The notes under the pieces are model-generated. The model searched no databases. It worked only from the letters and a program-made list of their open reading frames with translations, and was not told the origin of the DNA. DNA of 41,372 bases from Flavobacteriaceae bacterium. Its GTDB lineage: Bacteria; Bacteroidota; Bacteroidia; Flavobacteriales; Flavobacteriaceae. How positions within the stretch are numbered: the first letter of the stretch is position 1; the number at the start of each line of letters is the position of its first letter. The position numbers were made by a program, and so were the translations under genes. Shown here one piece after another: positions 40,661 to 41,372 of the stretch. The stretch lies in contig CANBOV010000014.1 of the NCBI GenBank assembly GCA_947371275.1, forward strand, positions 1-41,372. The letters run 5' to 3'.

Positions 40661-41372
40661 TTATTCTTTAACCATTTTTTCTACTTTGATACCTTTATCG
40701 GTCGTTACTTTTATAAAATAGACGCCGTCGCTTTGGGTTGCGATGTCTAGTATTGTATTGCTTTCATTGACTAACTTGGTTTGTAATAGTCTACCCTGCA
40801 CATCAAATAACTGCACCGACGTTATGGCGTTGTTTGCTTTGATGTTTACTAGGTTATGCGTAGGATTTGGATACAAGCTAATCGTTGCATCTACCGGGAA
40901 ACTTGGATTGCTTAACGACTGGAATACGGTGTTTTCAATATTTGTAGCCACTGGTGCATTGTAATCGAAATAGATATTGGCTTGTTTGCTGACGTTGTCT
41001 CCTTGGGCTAATGTTCCTTTTGATTTTACTTTAATAAGGATATTGCCATGGCCGCCTGAATGCAAACTGATGTTTTGAAAAATGAACTCGGCTATATTCC
41101 CCGTTAATTTGGCCGTAACCGGATGGGAGCTGTTTAGCACTTGGAAGGAGCTCAAATCAAATTGATTTTGATTGATGATGTCTTTCATCACGATATTTTG
41201 AGCATCGGCGGTTCCTGTGTTTTCAAAATTGATGACGTAATGCAGGTACGCTCCTATTTCCGATGTAGGCACTACGTTTCCTTCGATACAAGTAATGTCA
41301 TTTGGATCAAAGGAGCCTACTACAGTTTGGGTGTAATTAAAGGTATTATCTGCAGGGTTTTCATCGGCCACT
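40661..41372 (-). CDS. T9SS-secreted protein, C-terminal part (5' end outside window)
   Basis: The last 237 codons of a larger gene; the reading frame is open to the window edge, so the GTG near 41371 is not the true start. The sequence begins with a DUF11-like/conserved beta-sandwich repeat: VVGSFDPNDITCIEG and HYVINFENTGTADAQNIV are the signature of the Bacteroidota domain that precedes many sorting domains, followed by SKQANIYFDYNAPVATN. The last ~75 residues (LYPNPTHNLVNIKA to VEKMVKE) form a T9SS type A sorting domain. The product is secreted to the cell surface; what the missing N-terminal part does is unknown. Confidence 0.9.
   Translation of the reverse strand, partial: VADENPADNTFNYTQTVVGSFDPNDITCIEGNVVPTSEIGAYLHYVINFENTGTADAQNIVMKDIINQNQFDLSSFQVLNSSHPVTAKLTGNIAEFIFQNISLHSGGHGNILIKVKSKGTLAQGDNVSKQANIYFDYNAPVATNIENTVFQSLSNPSFPVDATISLYPNPTHNLVNIKANNAITSVQLFDVQGRLLQTKLVNESNTILDIATQSDGVYFIKVTTDKGIKVEKMVKE

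Overview
The window looks like the chromosome of a Flavobacterium or a close relative (Bacteroidota, Flavobacteriaceae). The DNA is AT-rich. Two secreted proteins end in type IX secretion (T9SS) type A sorting domains. Several genes carry the Bacteroidota -7 promoter box TAnnTTTG just upstream. The citrate synthase and the CtlX / amidinohydrolase pair also fit this group. No rRNA, tRNA, CRISPR array, transposase or phage gene was seen.

Layout. (1) 1-890: start of a large surface protein on the minus strand, cut by the window edge. (2) 25582 down to 1222: a roughly 24-kb, entirely minus-strand capsule or exopolysaccharide cluster of the Wzx/Wzy type. In transcription order it holds wza, wzc (BY-kinase with a Tyr-rich tail), tviC-like epimerase, ugd, tviB-like dehydrogenase, rfbB, a GT56-like glycosyltransferase (GT), wzx, two GT4s, a methyltransferase-like protein, an acyltransferase-3, another GT, an extended SDR with a Cys/His zinc-ribbon-like insert, and a GT4. 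A 187-bp break with a hairpin, a palindrome and a -7 box follows. After it come a multi-membrane Wzy-like protein, an AlgI-like MBOAT, its SGNH partner, a second Wzy-like paralogue and a PglA/CapM-like GT. (3) 25658-28960: recR, a sodium:solute symporter, a CoA-binding protein and a MarC-family protein. (4) 29039-30890: a two-gene guanidine/ureido hydrolase operon (DDAH-like, then CtlX). (5) 30978-34137: a three-gene operon with a NodB-like protein, a FemAB/GNAT-type protein and a GNAT-like protein. (6) 34254-38358: two secreted proteins, one with YadA-like head repeats and one with a T9SS domain. (7) 38796-40079: citrate synthase. (8) 40661-41372: the end of a T9SS-secreted protein.

How the genes fit together. 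The nucleotide-sugar enzymes predict UDP-GalNAcA (TviB plus TviC), UDP-GlcA (Ugd) and dTDP-4-keto-6-deoxyglucose (RfbB), so the polymer should be acidic. Six GTs would build the repeat unit, two separate O-acylation systems could decorate it, Wzx would flip it, one or both Wzy-like proteins would polymerise it, and Wzc/Wza would export it. No initiating phosphoglycosyl transferase and no rfbA/C/D lie in the window, so the pathway depends on genes elsewhere.

The most interesting items are the two diverged paralogous membrane proteins bracketing the MBOAT/SGNH pair, the zinc-ribbon-bearing epimerase, the NodB-like/FemAB-like/GNAT operon, and the CtlX plus DDAH-like pair. Functions beyond recognised families are inference from motifs and context; no database search was possible.
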